Below are positions 8,826 to 18,646 of a stretch of 64,000 nt of DNA, piece by piece (position 1 is the first letter of the stretch; each line of letters begins with the position of its first letter). Origin of the DNA: an uncultured Pelagibacteraceae bacterium (lineage in GTDB: Bacteria; Pseudomonadota; Alphaproteobacteria; Pelagibacterales; Pelagibacteraceae); NCBI GenBank assembly GCA_902613755.1, contig CACMIH010000002.1, forward strand, positions 141,305 to 205,304, in the 5' to 3' direction. Position numbers and translations under genes: made by a program. Under the pieces are notes generated by a model. It worked only from the letters and a program-made list of their open reading frames with translations. It was not told the DNA's origin and did not search any database.

Positions 8826-10100
8826 ATGAAAAATTTTTTAGATAAATTTTTTTCCCGATCAAAAAATCTTGATTATATCAGTGAAAATTTAAAACAAATT
8901 ACTTTAACAACACCTGCAAATAAAATTTTTGAAGCAATTAATAATTTTACAGAGAAAAGTGAAATAAGATATGTGGGTGGGTGTGTAAGAAAAGTGATAA
9001 AAAAAGAAAATGTTGATGATATTGACCTAGCAACAAACTTAACGCCCCTAGAAGTTTGTGAGGCACTTAAAAATAAACAAATAAGTTATTACGAAACAGG
9101 AATTGAACATGGAACTATAACTGCAATAATTGAAGAATATAAATATGAAATTACTTCTTTAAGGAAAGACGTCTCAACTGATGGAAGGCATGCTGAAGTA
9201 GAATTTTCTTTGGATTGGAAGGAAGATGCTTCTAGAAGAGATTTTACTATCAATTCTATTTATGCAGATGGCGATGGTAATTTATTTGATCCATTTAACG
9301 GTAAAAAAGATTTAGAGGAGGGTAATATTAATTTTATTGGTAATGTGGAAAAAAGAATTCAAGAGGATTATTTACGTATTTTAAGGTATTTAAGATTTTA
9401 TTTAAATTACTCAAATCGTAAGCATCAGTCAAAAATAATAAAAAATATAAAAAAAAATATTGATGGAATTTCAAATATATCATCTGAAAGGTTAATTGAT
9501 GAACTAAAAAAAATAACGAGTTCAAATGGATTTTTAAAACTCTTTAAAGATAAAGAAAGTTTAGAACTAATAGAAATAATTTTCCCTCAATTAAAGAATA
9601 TTAAAAATTTTAAAAAACAAAATTCTTATGCTACAGAGAATTTTTTAAAAATTGATTTTATATTCTTAATTGCGCTTTTAGTGATTGATGGGACTGATAA
9701 TGCTGATTATTTTCTTTATAAATTTAAAATATCTAACAAAGATAAGAAACGACTAAAATTGATAGATCTTTTTTATAGAGAAAAAGTAACTTTAAACAAC
9801 TTTACAGAAAAAGATTTGAATAAATTTTTTTATTTTAACGGGCGACAGGCTGTAATAGATATAATTAACTTTAAAATTTTTACCTCAAACAAAGTAGAGA
9901 AAAAATTAATCAAACTACTAGATACTTATAAAGAAAAAGTAATTCCAACTTTGCCAATAGGGGCTGATTTACTAATGTCTAAATTTCAAATTCCTGAAGG
10001 TAAAACTTTAGGTAATAAATTAAAAAAGATCGAAGAAACTTGGGTTCAAAATGGATTTCAAATTTCAGATAAGCAAATACAACAGATAGTTAAAAGTTAA
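8826..10100 (+). CDS. CCA tRNA nucleotidyltransferase / poly(A) polymerase family protein
   Basis: A class II nucleotidyltransferase of 424 residues. The catalytic head shows [10 protein letters not shown] (49-58) and the metal-binding pair D65-I-D67 in VDDIDLATN, then [12 protein letters not shown] with the Arg-Arg-Asp motif, and [12 protein letters not shown] in the neck. This family adds or repairs the CCA end of tRNAs, or polyadenylates RNA. In alphaproteobacteria a single member usually does the CCA job, which I infer here. ATG 8826 lies three bases past the tRNA-Gln CCA, so any Shine-Dalgarno would lie inside the tRNA. Its tail overlaps greA by 4 bases, convergently. Confidence 0.92.
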   Translation: MKNFLDKFFSRSKNLDYISENLKQITLTTPANKIFEAINNFTEKSEIRYVGGCVRKVIKKENVDDIDLATNLTPLEVCEALKNKQISYYETGIEHGTITAIIEEYKYEITSLRKDVSTDGRHAEVEFSLDWKEDASRRDFTINSIYADGDGNLFDPFNGKKDLEEGNINFIGNVEKRIQEDYLRILRYLRFYLNYSNRKHQSKIIKNIKKNIDGISNISSERLIDELKKITSSNGFLKLFKDKESLELIEIIFPQLKNIKNFKKQNSYATENFLKIDFIFLIALLVIDGTDNADYFLYKFKISNKDKKRLKLIDLFYREKVTLNNFTEKDLNKFFYFNGRQAVIDIINFKIFTSNKVEKKLIKLLDTYKEKVIPTLPIGADLLMSKFQIPEGKTLGNKLKKIEETWVQNGFQISDKQIQQIVKS

Positions 10101-10573
10101 ATATACTTAACGTCTTTAATTTCAAAATTTTTTGAACCAGAGGGTGTATTTATTTCAACTAAATCACTTTTATTTTTTCCAATCAAACCTTTGCCAATTG
10201 GTGATTGAAAGAAAATTAGTTTTTGTTTTAAATCTGCCTCATCTCTTCCAACAATTTTATAATCAATTTTTTCACCAGTATCTAAATCTTCTAAATAAAC
10301 TGTTGATCCAAAAATTACTTTTCCTTCATTATTTAGTTTTGTAACGTCAATAACATTTGCTCTTGCAATAATATCGTTAATTTCTGTAATTCTTCCCTCG
10401 TTATGAGATTGTTCTTCTTTAGCTGCATGATATTCAGCATTTTCTTTAAGGTCTCCATGGGATCTTGCTTCAGCAATTGCAGCTACTATCTCAGGTCTTT
10501 TTTTTTCTTTTAAAAAAACCAATTCCTCTTTTAATTTATTTAATCCGTTTAATGTTATTGGCTCTTTATCCAT
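10097..10573 (-). CDS. greA: Transcription elongation factor GreA
   Basis: GreA rescues backtracked RNA polymerase by stimulating transcript cleavage. I start it at ATG 10571-10573 ([10 protein letters not shown]), giving 158 residues, exactly the usual GreA length. A longer in-frame start at 10594 would overlap the upstream hemF end. The coiled-coil hairpin carries [20 protein letters not shown], including the acidic tip. The FKBP-like C-terminal domain contains [11 protein letters not shown]. It follows hemF by 7 bases in the same direction. Confidence 0.97.
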   Translation of the reverse strand: MDKEPITLNGLNKLKEELVFLKEKKRPEIVAAIAEARSHGDLKENAEYHAAKEEQSHNEGRITEINDIIARANVIDVTKLNNEGKVIFGSTVYLEDLDTGEKIDYKIVGRDEADLKQKLIFFQSPIGKGLIGKNKSDLVEINTPSGSKNFEIKDVKYI

Positions 10574-10580
10574 TTTTTTA

Positions 10581-11405
10581 TTACCATTTTGCAATCGGAG
10601 GTAATGACATCAAAATTCCTTCAACATTACCACCAGTTTGTAGCCCAAATTTTGTTCCTCTATCATAGAGCAAATTAAATTCTGCGTATTGACCCCTTTT
10701 AATATACTGAAACTCTTTATCTTTTAAAGTCCATTTTCTTTTTAATTTTTTTTTAATAATTTCATTAAATAGCATTTGAAATGTAACACCAACATCTCTG
10801 ACAAATTTAAAGTCATTTTCAAAATTATCATTTTTATAGTCAAAAAAGATTCCACCAATGCCTCTTGCCTCTTTCCTATGAGGTAGATAAAAATATTCAT
10901 CACACCACTTTTTATATTTTTTATAATAATTTTTATTATGTCTGTCGCACATTGCTTTTAATATTTTATGAAAATTTTTCCTCTCTTTCTCATCTTTTAT
11001 TGCCGGGGTTACATCCATTCCTCCACCAAACCAATTCTTTGTTGTACAAATAAATCTGGTATTAAAATGCATTGCAGGAATATGGGGATTTTGCATGTGC
11101 ATAACTATTGATATTCCTGATGCCCAAAATCTAGGATCTTTACTTGCACCCGGTATATTCTTTTGAAATCTCTTAGGAAATTTTCCATAAACTTTTGAAA
11201 AATTTACTCCTACTTTTTCAAAAATTTTTCCATTTTTAAGAATTCTATATTCACCACCACCCTCATCTTTTGTATTGCTTCTTTTCCAAGAAGTTGATTG
11301 AAAATTTACTTTGTTTTTTTCAATTTTTAAAATGTCGTCACATATTGCATTTTGTAATAGCTTAAACCAATTACTCGCTAAGTCTTTTTTGATTGAAATA
11401 TCCAT
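10581..11405 (-). CDS. hemF: Aerobic coproporphyrinogen-III oxidase
   Basis: The oxygen-dependent enzyme of haem synthesis that converts coproporphyrinogen III to protoporphyrinogen IX. Family signatures are visible: [45 protein letters not shown] and the terminal [13 protein letters not shown]. Length 274 is within the normal range. It starts 1 base after the trmL stop, so trmL-hemF-greA form a compact unit. Its product feeds haem to the bc1 complex encoded just upstream on the other strand; that functional link is only contextual. Confidence 0.97.
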   Translation of the reverse strand: MDISIKKDLASNWFKLLQNAICDDILKIEKNKVNFQSTSWKRSNTKDEGGGEYRILKNGKIFEKVGVNFSKVYGKFPKRFQKNIPGASKDPRFWASGISIVMHMQNPHIPAMHFNTRFICTTKNWFGGGMDVTPAIKDEKERKNFHKILKAMCDRHNKNYYKKYKKWCDEYFYLPHRKEARGIGGIFFDYKNDNFENDFKFVRDVGVTFQMLFNEIIKKKLKRKWTLKDKEFQYIKRGQYAEFNLLYDRGTKFGLQTGGNVEGILMSLPPIAKW

Positions 11406-11406
11406 T

Positions 11407-11880
11407 TTATATTAATTCTATTTGACGCAAACTTTCTGCCAAAACAATGGCAACAGATGATGCAATATTAAGAGACCTTACTTGGTTATTCATTGGTATT
11501 TTTAAACGATTTTTAATTATTTTATGAACCTTTTCGGGCACTCCAGCACTTTCTCTTCCAAACAAAATAGTATCATCAGGCTTAAATTTAAAATTAGTAT
11601 AATTTATTGAACCTTTAGTTGTCATTAATACGACTCTCTGTTTCTTTTTTGCCTCAAAAAATTTTTCTGAACTTTGATAAAAATCTATTTGACTATAGTC
11701 CATGTAGTCCATAACCACTCTTTTAAAGCGTTTGTCTGATAATAGAAAGCCACATGGTTCAATTATTTCTAATTTAGCACCCAAACAAGCACAGGTTCTA
11801 ATGATTGCAGCAGTATTCTGAGGTATATCAGGCTCATACAAAGCTATTTTGGGTCCTAAAATTGTTGAATTCTGTGTCAT
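11407..11880 (-). CDS. trmL: tRNA (cytidine(34)-2'-O)-methyltransferase TrmL
   Basis: A small SPOUT-fold methylase of 157 residues without an N-terminal extension, the typical TrmL layout. Motif 1 is PDIPQNTAAIIRTCACLGA, motif 2 is ILFGRESAGVP, and motif 3 is IPMNNQVRSLNIASSVAIVL, forming the SAM-binding trefoil knot. TrmL methylates the wobble ribose of certain leucine tRNAs. It heads the trmL-hemF-greA group and is divergent from petA with about 90 bases between them. Confidence 0.93.
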   Translation of the reverse strand: MTQNSTILGPKIALYEPDIPQNTAAIIRTCACLGAKLEIIEPCGFLLSDKRFKRVVMDYMDYSQIDFYQSSEKFFEAKKKQRVVLMTTKGSINYTNFKFKPDDTILFGRESAGVPEKVHKIIKNRLKIPMNNQVRSLNIASSVAIVLAESLRQIELI

Positions 11881-11972
11881 TCTTTCAGTAGTAAAATAAT
11901 TATTTTATATTATATGAATTCGTATATTAACTATTTTAAATCAAAAAGAGATAATAATAAAAGCTACTAAAA

Positions 11973-12482
11973 GTGTCTGGAAAAAAAACAAAAAGAAGAG
12001 ATTTTTTATTTACAGCTACCACAGCTGTAGGAGCTGTTGGTGCAGCTGCAGTAGTGTGGCCAATGATAGACCAAATGAATCCAGATGCTTCTGTTAAAGC
12101 ATTAGCTAGTACAGAGGTAGATGTAAGTTCACTAACACCAGGAAATACTTTAACTGTTCTGTGGAGAGGTAAACCAGTATTTATAAGAAGAAGAACTCAA
12201 GAAGAAATTGATGAAGCAAGATCTGTGAAGATGGAAGATTTAATTCATCCTGAAAAAGATGAAGATAGAGCGAAAAACCCGGAGTGGCTTGTTATGTTAG
12301 GTGTATGCACCCACCTTGGATGTGTACCTCTAAATGATAAAGGTGATTATAATGGTTGGTTCTGTCCATGTCATGGATCTCATTATGATACTTCTGGAAG
12401 AATTAGAAAAGGACCAGCACCTTGGAATATGGAAGTGCCTAAATACGAATTTGTAAATGCAAATACAATTAAAATTGGATAA
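11973..12482 (+). CDS. petA: Cytochrome bc1 Rieske iron-sulfur subunit
   Basis: The 2Fe-2S subunit of ubiquinol-cytochrome c oxidoreductase. It starts at a GTG and has a Tat-type signal anchor with twin arginines ([10 protein letters not shown]) followed by one hydrophobic helix. The cluster motifs are CTHLGC and CPCHGSHYD, supplying two Cys and two His ligands. It is 169 residues and has an insert ([20 protein letters not shown]) before the cluster domain, as in alphaproteobacterial Rieske proteins. It leads petABC. The 92-base upstream region is very AT-rich and probably holds the promoter, but I see no convincing -35/-10 pair. Confidence 0.97.
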   Translation: MSGKKTKRRDFLFTATTAVGAVGAAAVVWPMIDQMNPDASVKALASTEVDVSSLTPGNTLTVLWRGKPVFIRRRTQEEIDEARSVKMEDLIHPEKDEDRAKNPEWLVMLGVCTHLGCVPLNDKGDYNGWFCPCHGSHYDTSGRIRKGPAPWNMEVPKYEFVNANTIKIG

Positions 12483-12488
12483 AGAAAA

Positions 12489-13751
12489 ATGAGCGACCAT
12501 GATTACAGACCAAAATCGAGAGCAGGACAATGGTTTAATGATCGATTGCCACTATTAACTCTTGCAAATCATTTAACAGATTACCCAACTCCTAAAAATT
12601 TAAACTATTGGTGGACGTTTGGTGGAATTTTAACTTTCTGTTTAATTACTCAAATTGTAACAGGATTAACTCTTGCAATGCATTATATTGCTCATGCTGA
12701 TATGGCTTTTGAAAGTGTAGAGCATATCATGCGTGATGTTAACTATGGATGGTTAATCAGATATATTCATGCAAACGGCGCTTCAATGTTTTTCCTAGCG
12801 GTCTATATTCATATATTTAGATCATTATTCTACGGGTCTTATAAATCTCCAAGAGAAATAATATGGATTTTAGGAATAATAATTTATTTATTAATGATGG
12901 CTGCAGCTTTTATGGGTTATGTCTTACCATGGGGTCAAATGAGTTTTTGGGGAGCAACAGTTATTACAAATTTATTTAGCGCTATTCCTCTGGTAGGAGA
13001 GGGAATAGTTACTTGGTTATGGGGTGGTTATTCAGTTGACAACCCTACGTTAACTAGATTTTTTACTTTGCATTATTTAATTCCATTTTTAATTTTAGGA
13101 TTAGTTGTTTTACATATATGGGCTTTACATGTTCCTGGTAATAATAATCCAGTTGGAATAGATATAAAAAAACCATCTAAAGACACAGTGCCTTTCCATC
13201 CCTACATTGTAATTAAAGATGGTTTTGCTTTATTAATGTTCATGATTGTGTTTGCTTTCTTTGTATTCTACGCACCAAATATTTTAGGACATGCAGACAA
13301 TTATATAGAGGCCAACCCAATGGTAACACCTGCACACATTGTTCCTGAATGGTATCTGTTACCGTTTTATGCAATATTAAGATCAGTTCCTGATAAATTG
13401 CTAGGAGTTGTGGCTATGTTATCTGCAATATTAATCTTAGCAGTTTTACCTTGGTTAGATACTTCAAAAATAAGATCAGCAGTATTTAGACCTTTATATA
13501 AACAATTTTACTGGATACTAGTTGTAGATGTTTTGATACTTGGTTATGTGGGTGCGATGCCAGCTGAAGGACTTTACTTGTTGATAGCACGAGTTGCGAC
13601 GGCGTATTACTTTTTACATTTTTTAGTTATTCTTCCTGTTTTAGGTTTTAAAGAAAAAACTTTACCAGTGCCTTTAAGTATTACTGAACCCGTTCTGGGC
13701 GGTTCACCAAATTTAGCCGCCGCCAGAAATAAAGAAAGTAAAATAGAATAA
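12489..13751 (+). CDS. petB: Cytochrome b of the bc1 complex
   Basis: A 420-residue full-length cytochrome b (not split into b6 and subunit IV) with eight expected membrane helices. It carries the haem-ligand histidine pairs in helices B and D and the quinol-oxidation signature PEWY in [16 protein letters not shown]. The segment [19 protein letters not shown] is the conserved cd-loop region. It follows petA by 6 bases and precedes petC by 1, giving the standard Rieske-b-c1 order. Confidence 0.98.
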   Translation: MSDHDYRPKSRAGQWFNDRLPLLTLANHLTDYPTPKNLNYWWTFGGILTFCLITQIVTGLTLAMHYIAHADMAFESVEHIMRDVNYGWLIRYIHANGASMFFLAVYIHIFRSLFYGSYKSPREIIWILGIIIYLLMMAAAFMGYVLPWGQMSFWGATVITNLFSAIPLVGEGIVTWLWGGYSVDNPTLTRFFTLHYLIPFLILGLVVLHIWALHVPGNNNPVGIDIKKPSKDTVPFHPYIVIKDGFALLMFMIVFAFFVFYAPNILGHADNYIEANPMVTPAHIVPEWYLLPFYAILRSVPDKLLGVVAMLSAILILAVLPWLDTSKIRSAVFRPLYKQFYWILVVDVLILGYVGAMPAEGLYLLIARVATAYYFLHFLVILPVLGFKEKTLPVPLSITEPVLGGSPNLAAARNKESKIE

Positions 13752-13752
13752 G

Positions 13753-14532
13753 GTGAAAAGTTTATTTAAATTATTTTCTATAATAATCATAATTATTACT
13801 TCAAATTCATATTCTTTTGCTGCTGAAAAAGTAGAATATTTAAAAACTGATTGGAGCTTTAAAGGTCTATTTGGAAAATTTGATAGAGCTTCTCTTCAAA
13901 GAGGTTATCAAGTTTATACTGAAGTATGTGCTTCATGTCATTCGATGAAGTATTTAAGTTATAGAAATTTAGCAGAGCCAGGTGGGCCAGAATTCTCTGA
14001 AGTTCAAGCCAAAGCTATAGCAGCCTCATTTGAAGTAACTGATGGCCCGAATTCTGATGGGGAAATGTTTACAAGGCCAGGTAAATTATCTGATAAATTT
14101 GTAATGCCATACGATAATGTAAAAGCAGCTCAAGCTGCAAATGGTGGTGCATACCCTCCAGACATGTCTGTTTTGGTTAAAGCTCGAGGTGGTGGTGTTG
14201 ACTATATCTATTCTTTATTACAAGGATATGAAGAAGCTCCTAGCAACGTATCTTTAGATGACGGAGTTTATTACAACAAATATATGTATGGTAATAAAAT
14301 TAGAATGGCTGCTCCATTATCAGATGGATTAGTAGAGTATGGTGATGGAACAAATGCAACAGTAGAACAAATGTCAAAAGACGTAACGACCTTCTTAATG
14401 TGGTCAGCTGAACCTCATTTAGAAGCTCGACATCAGATGGGCTTTAAAGCGATTGTTTATTTAATTATTTTAACTGTTTTAGTTTATTTTAGTATGAAAA
14501 GAATCTGGTCACGTGTTGAATCTGAAGTTTAA
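13753..14532 (+). CDS. petC: Cytochrome c1 of the bc1 complex
   Basis: A 259-residue protein starting at GTG 13753, with a signal peptide (IIIIITSNSYSFA) and a covalent haem motif CASCH near residue 55 in VCASCHSMKYLSYRNL. A single C-terminal helix (AIVYLIILTVLVYF) anchors it with the haem domain in the periplasm. Features typical of c1 include the PPDMSVL and PLSDGLVEYGDG segments. It passes electrons from the Rieske centre to cytochrome c. Its tail overlaps the convergent ychF gene by 24 bases, leaving no room for a conventional terminator. Confidence 0.97.
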   Translation: MKSLFKLFSIIIIIITSNSYSFAAEKVEYLKTDWSFKGLFGKFDRASLQRGYQVYTEVCASCHSMKYLSYRNLAEPGGPEFSEVQAKAIAASFEVTDGPNSDGEMFTRPGKLSDKFVMPYDNVKAAQAANGGAYPPDMSVLVKARGGGVDYIYSLLQGYEEAPSNVSLDDGVYYNKYMYGNKIRMAAPLSDGLVEYGDGTNATVEQMSKDVTTFLMWSAEPHLEARHQMGFKAIVYLIILTVLVYFSMKRIWSRVESEV

Positions 14533-15582
14533 TACATCTCCATCTTTAACAATATAGTCTTTACCCTCTAATCTCATTTTTCCATTAGCCTTAGAATTTA
14601 ACCATCCATTATTGGATACAAAATCCTCGTAAGATATAGTTTCAGCTCTAATGAAACCTTTTTCAAAATCTGTATGAATTTCTCCTGCAGCTTTAGGTGC
14701 AGTACAATTTTTTTGTATTGTCCACGCTCTTGTTTCTTCAGGTCCAGAGGTAAAATATGTATCAAGTTCTAATATTTTATACCCCTTTTGAATTAACATA
14801 CTTAAACCTGTATCTTTTAAACCAATCATATCCATATAATTTTTTTTTTCATCTTCTGCTAATTCATTTATTTGATTTTCTATGTCTGCAGAAACAATCA
14901 GAGTGTTATCTTTTCCAAATTTTTCGATAAAGTCTTTAGTATATTTATTTCCATTCTGTACGCTTTGTTCATCTACATTGCAAACAAAAATTTTTGGTTT
15001 AATTGATAACAAGCCACTTTGATTAAGTTGTTTTGTATCAAATTCAGATTTTAATATTGATATATCTTTATCATTATTAATGCAGTCTAATGCAATCTCC
15101 AAAATCTTAAGTTGATCTTCGTCTACATTTTTCTTATTATTTTTTCCAAGTCTTTTTTGTATGGACTCTAGGTCAGCCAACATCATCTCAGTTTCAATGA
15201 TCTCAAGATCTCTTATAGGATCAACGTCCGGATTAACGTTTTGAATATCGTCTGAGTCAAAGCATCTAATCATATGAATAACTGCATCAACTTCTCTTAT
15301 ATGGGATAAAAATTTATTTCCTAAGCCTTCGCCTTTAGATGCCCCTTTCACAAGACCGGCTATATCTACAAATGAAATAGTTGTATTAATTGTTTTTTTT
15401 GATTTTGAAACTTCTGATAATTTTATCAATCTTTCATCTGGAACAGGCACTACTCCCACATTAGGATCTATTGTACAAAAGGGAAAATTTGCAGCTTGAG
15501 CTTTGCTTGAGTTTGTAAGAGCATTGAATAGAGTAGATTTACCCACATTAGGCAAACCAACAATACCACATTTAAAACTCAT
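14509..15582 (-). CDS. ychF: Redox-regulated ATPase YchF (Obg-like)
   Basis: An Obg-family P-loop NTPase of 357 residues that prefers ATP and associates with ribosomes. The P-loop is GLPNVGKSTLFNALT (8-22), the switch region FPFCTIDPN, and the G3 motif FVDIAGLVKGASKGEGLGNKF. It has a central coiled coil and a C-terminal TGS domain beginning about YFTSGPEETRAWTI. Its start overlaps the pth stop by one base (TAATG), so pth and ychF are co-translated, an association common in bacteria. Confidence 0.97.
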   Translation of the reverse strand: MSFKCGIVGLPNVGKSTLFNALTNSSKAQAANFPFCTIDPNVGVVPVPDERLIKLSEVSKSKKTINTTISFVDIAGLVKGASKGEGLGNKFLSHIREVDAVIHMIRCFDSDDIQNVNPDVDPIRDLEIIETEMMLADLESIQKRLGKNNKKNVDEDQLKILEIALDCINNDKDISILKSEFDTKQLNQSGLLSIKPKIFVCNVDEQSVQNGNKYTKDFIEKFGKDNTLIVSADIENQINELAEDEKKNYMDMIGLKDTGLSMLIQKGYKILELDTYFTSGPEETRAWTIQKNCTAPKAAGEIHTDFEKGFIRAETISYEDFVSNNGWLNSKANGKMRLEGKDYIVKDGDVLNFRFNT

Positions 15583-16142
15583 TATTTATTGTTTACAGTG
15601 CTAGAGAATAAATCTAATTTTTTGTCGATTAGAATTGAAATAGAGTCTGAAATGTTGTTTGTAATTTTTTCTAATCCAGGTATTTCATCTTCATCAAAAT
15701 TTTGGAGAACAAAATCACTAACTTCCGTATTATCTTTTGGTTTACCAATTCCTATTCGCACTCTTGAATAATCTTTCCCTATAAACTTATCTATAGATGC
15801 AATGCCGTTATGTCCTGCATCAGAACCACCAAATTTTGCCTTTATTTTTCCAAACTCCACATCTAAGTCATCATGAAAAACAATTACGTCTTCTGCGTCT
15901 ATTTTAAAATATTCAATTAATTCTCTTATACAAATTCCAGAATTATTCATAAAAGTTAAAGGTTTTATTGCATAAACTTTTTGGTCACCAATATTTCCAG
16001 TTGTAAGAAGTCCTTTAAATTTTGGTTTTTGTTTTGAAAGACCAAACTTTTTATTTATTGCGTCGATAATTTTGAAACCAATATTATGTCTGTTGTTTTC
16101 ACTGTCTGGGGTTGGATTGCCTAATCCTACAAGTAGAAGCAT
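15582..16142 (-). CDS. pth: Peptidyl-tRNA hydrolase
   Basis: Recycles peptidyl-tRNAs released from stalled ribosomes. The N-terminal VGLGNPTPDSENNRHNIGF includes the catalytic His, and FHDDLDVEFGKIKAKFGGSD followed by AGHNGIASI is the diagnostic second motif with the catalytic Asp. Length 186 is normal. It sits 41 bases after rplY in the run rplY-pth-ychF, which groups translation functions, and its stop is shared with the ychF start. Confidence 0.97.
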   Translation of the reverse strand: MLLLVGLGNPTPDSENNRHNIGFKIIDAINKKFGLSKQKPKFKGLLTTGNIGDQKVYAIKPLTFMNNSGICIRELIEYFKIDAEDVIVFHDDLDVEFGKIKAKFGGSDAGHNGIASIDKFIGKDYSRVRIGIGKPKDNTEVSDFVLQNFDEDEIPGLEKITNNISDSISILIDKKLDLFSSTVNNK

Positions 16143-16183
16143 AAAATATTAATATTGGAGGATAAAATTCAAATTTAAATTAC

Positions 16184-16900
16184 TTATTTTTTCTCTTCAG
16201 CAGGTTTTTTATCTTCACCTTCTTTCTTATCACCTTCAGCTGCTGGTTTATCTCCACCTTCTGCTGCTGCTGCTTCAGTACCTTCAGCTCCCTCTTCTCC
16301 TTCGGTTGCCTCAGCTTCTGCAGGTTTTTCAGGTTCTTTCATAACAGTTGGAGCTGCTAGTGTTGCAATTACAAAGTCTCTTCCTTGAATAGTGGGTGTA
16401 ACCTCGCTATCAAGATTTATAGAAGAAATTTTAAAACTTTCTCCAATATCTACACCATCAAGATCTATCACTAGATTTTCAGGAATTTTTTCACTTGGAC
16501 ATTTTAGTTCAACTTTTCTTCTTACTATATTTAAAACCCCACCTCTTTTTAAACCAGGAGATTTCTCGTGATTTAAAAATTTTACTGGTACTTCAATTCT
16601 TACTTTTATTCCTGCAACAATTCTTAAAAAGTCTACATGAATTGGCTCATCTGAAATAATGTCATATTTTATTTCTCTTGGAAGAACTTTTTGAGTTTTA
16701 CCATCAATATTTAAAGTTATGATGCTTGATAAAAAGTTTTCGTTCTCAATTAAAGATTTAAGTATTTTTTTTGATATAGAAATTTTCTCATTTTGAGACT
16801 CACCACCATAAATGATAGCGGGCACGTTACCATCATTCCGAAGTGAATTCAGCTCACCCTTAGTCTTAGTATTTCTGATATTAGCATCTAATGAATTCAT
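16184..16900 (-). CDS. rplY: 50S ribosomal protein L25 (CTC/TL5 type)
   Basis: Binds 5S rRNA in the central protuberance. Residues 1-90 form the L25 domain (GNVPAIIYGGESQNEKI) and about 90-185 the CTC/TL5 beta domain (GIKVRIEVPVKFLNHEKSPG, RGGVLNIVRRKVEL). The last 45 or so residues are a low-complexity Glu/Ala/Gly/Lys tail, acidic and probably disordered, rich in GCT/GAA repeats. 238 residues is longer than the basic form because of this tail. It lies between prs and pth, a common bacterial neighbourhood. Confidence 0.96.
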   Translation of the reverse strand: MNSLDANIRNTKTKGELNSLRNDGNVPAIIYGGESQNEKISISKKILKSLIENENFLSSIITLNIDGKTQKVLPREIKYDIISDEPIHVDFLRIVAGIKVRIEVPVKFLNHEKSPGLKRGGVLNIVRRKVELKCPSEKIPENLVIDLDGVDIGESFKISSINLDSEVTPTIQGRDFVIATLAAPTVMKEPEKPAEAEATEGEEGAEGTEAAAAEGGDKPAAEGDKKEGEDKKPAEEKK

Positions 16901-16945
16901 AAAAACAAGGGTTTTTAGCTTAAGTTCCTTAATAACTCAAGGTTT

Positions 16946-17878
16946 TTATTTGAATAAATCTGATACGGAGGTTGAATTAGATATTCTTTTAATTGCTTCA
17001 CCCATAAGTCCCGAAATAGAAAGAACCTCAATGTTTTTAACACTTTTAACTCTGCTTATATTATCAATTGTATCAGTGATAACTAAATTTTTAATTACAG
17101 ATTTTTTAATTTTTTTTACCGCTTCTCCACTAAGAACACCGTGAGTAATATATACATAAACTTCTTTAGCACCTCTATCTTTAAGAGCTTTAGCTGCGTT
17201 TACAATTGTACCACCTGAATCGATTATATCGTCAACAAGAATACAAGTTTTTCCTTTAACATCTCCAATAATATTCATTACTTGAGATTGACCTGGCTTA
17301 GGTCTTCTTTTATCTACAATTGCTAATCCAACATTCAAAATTTTTCCAAGCGCTCTAGCTCGCTCAGTTCCACCTACATCTGGTGCAACACAAATAAGAT
17401 TTTTACTTTTTATCTTTTTTTTTGCGTGCCTTGCAAAAATGGGAGTTGCAAACAAGTTGTCTACCGGGATATCAAAAAATCCTTGAATTTGACCGGCATG
17501 CAAATCAACAGTAACAACTCTATCTGCTCCTGCTTTCGTAATTAGATTTGAGACTAGCTTGGCTGATATTGATGTTCTTGGTGCAACTTTTCTATCCTGT
17601 CTTGCATAACCAAAATAAGGGATAACGGCAGTAATATTTTTCGCAGACGATCTCTTAAGTGCATCAATACACAACAATAATTCCATCAAGTTATCATTCG
17701 CTGGAGATGAAATAGATTGAATTAAAAAAATACTATTTCCTCTGATATTTTCATTAATTTCAACGTAGATCTCTCCGTCAGAAAAATTTCTAATGCTAGA
17801 GTTAACTAATTTAGATTTTAAATATTTAGCAATACTCTTGCTCAAAGGTTTATTGCTATTTCCGGATAATAATTTCAT
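16946..17878 (-). CDS. prs: Ribose-phosphate pyrophosphokinase
   Basis: Makes PRPP from ribose 5-phosphate and ATP, feeding purine, pyrimidine, histidine and tryptophan synthesis. Visible motifs are [13 protein letters not shown], the flexible-loop region [26 protein letters not shown] and the PRPP-binding loop [13 protein letters not shown]. Length 310 is typical of class I enzymes. It lies 9 bases after pgeF and 45 before rplY on the same strand. Confidence 0.97.
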   Translation of the reverse strand: MKLLSGNSNKPLSKSIAKYLKSKLVNSSIRNFSDGEIYVEINENIRGNSIFLIQSISSPANDNLMELLLCIDALKRSSAKNITAVIPYFGYARQDRKVAPRTSISAKLVSNLITKAGADRVVTVDLHAGQIQGFFDIPVDNLFATPIFARHAKKKIKSKNLICVAPDVGGTERARALGKILNVGLAIVDKRRPKPGQSQVMNIIGDVKGKTCILVDDIIDSGGTIVNAAKALKDRGAKEVYVYITHGVLSGEAVKKIKKSVIKNLVITDTIDNISRVKSVKNIEVLSISGLMGEAIKRISNSTSVSDLFK

Positions 17879-17887
17879 TAAAAAAAC

Positions 17888-18646
17888 CTAATTAAGCATA
17901 ATTATTGAAATATTTCTACCATAATCATCATGATTTAATCTTAATGCTCTTCTCGCACTAAAAAAATTATTTTTAACATCAAATGTATCAATATTTATAG
18001 ATTCAATATTTTTTATTTTATTATTTAAAAGGCATGATTTCACATACCTAGGCAAATCAAAATAAAGCTTTTTGTACTTAATTTTAAAAAATTTATTATT
18101 TTTTTTATCTTTTTTAATAAATTTTCTTTTAAAATCTTCTTTTACTTCATAATTTTTAGATGAGATAGCAGGTCCAATAGCTGCAGTAATATTTTTTGGA
18201 TTTGATCCTTTTTTGATCATAAATTGGATTACCTTGCTAATTATATTTTTGTATGCGCCTTTCCACCCTGCATGAACTGCTGCAACTAATTTTGTTTTTT
18301 CATCACAGATTAAAATTGGCACACAGTCAGCGGTTAAAACACCAATAGGAATGTTTTTTTGGTTTGTAATTACTGCGTCTGCTTTTGGTTTTGAATTAAA
18401 TGTATTTTTTTTGTTAATATAAACAAACTTATTACTGTGTATTTGATGAAGTAAAAAAATACTTTTAGCGGTACTTTTTATTTTTTTTTTAACTATTTGT
18501 AAATTTTTTTTAACATCGGATGGATTATCTTTAGAACCAGGACCACAGTTTAAACTTTTATAAATTTTTTTTGATTTACCACCAGTTTTATTAAAAAAAC
18601 CATGTTCAATATTTTTAATTTTCGAGAGTTTTTTTGATTTTATCAA
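17888..18646 (-). CDS. pgeF: Laccase-domain protein PgeF/YfiH
   Basis: A COG1496 protein of 252 residues. The metal/active-site motifs are VLTADCVPILI (Cys) and AAVHAGWKGAY (His), plus FLLHQIHSN (His) upstream. Family members have been described as purine-nucleoside phosphorylases and as a peptidoglycan editing factor that removes wrong residues from muropeptide precursors. The start appears to be a TTG that overlaps the stop of the upstream methyltransferase gene (TTGA); there is no nearby ATG. The protein is unusually lysine-rich, like much of this genome. Confidence 0.9.
   Translation of the reverse strand: MIKSKKLSKIKNIEHGFFNKTGGKSKKIYKSLNCGPGSKDNPSDVKKNLQIVKKKIKSTAKSIFLLHQIHSNKFVYINKKNTFNSKPKADAVITNQKNIPIGVLTADCVPILICDEKTKLVAAVHAGWKGAYKNIISKVIQFMIKKGSNPKNITAAIGPAISSKNYEVKEDFKRKFIKKDKKNNKFFKIKYKKLYFDLPRYVKSCLLNNKIKNIESINIDTFDVKNNFFSARRALRLNHDDYGRNISIIMLN

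Noticed and set aside
16184..16320. Repeat tract at the end of rplY as a separate repeat element
   Set aside because: It is simply the coding sequence of the low-complexity acidic tail (Glu/Ala/Gly) of L25.
16812..17144. A 110-codon plus-strand frame across rplY and prs
   Set aside because: Antisense shadow over two well-identified genes.
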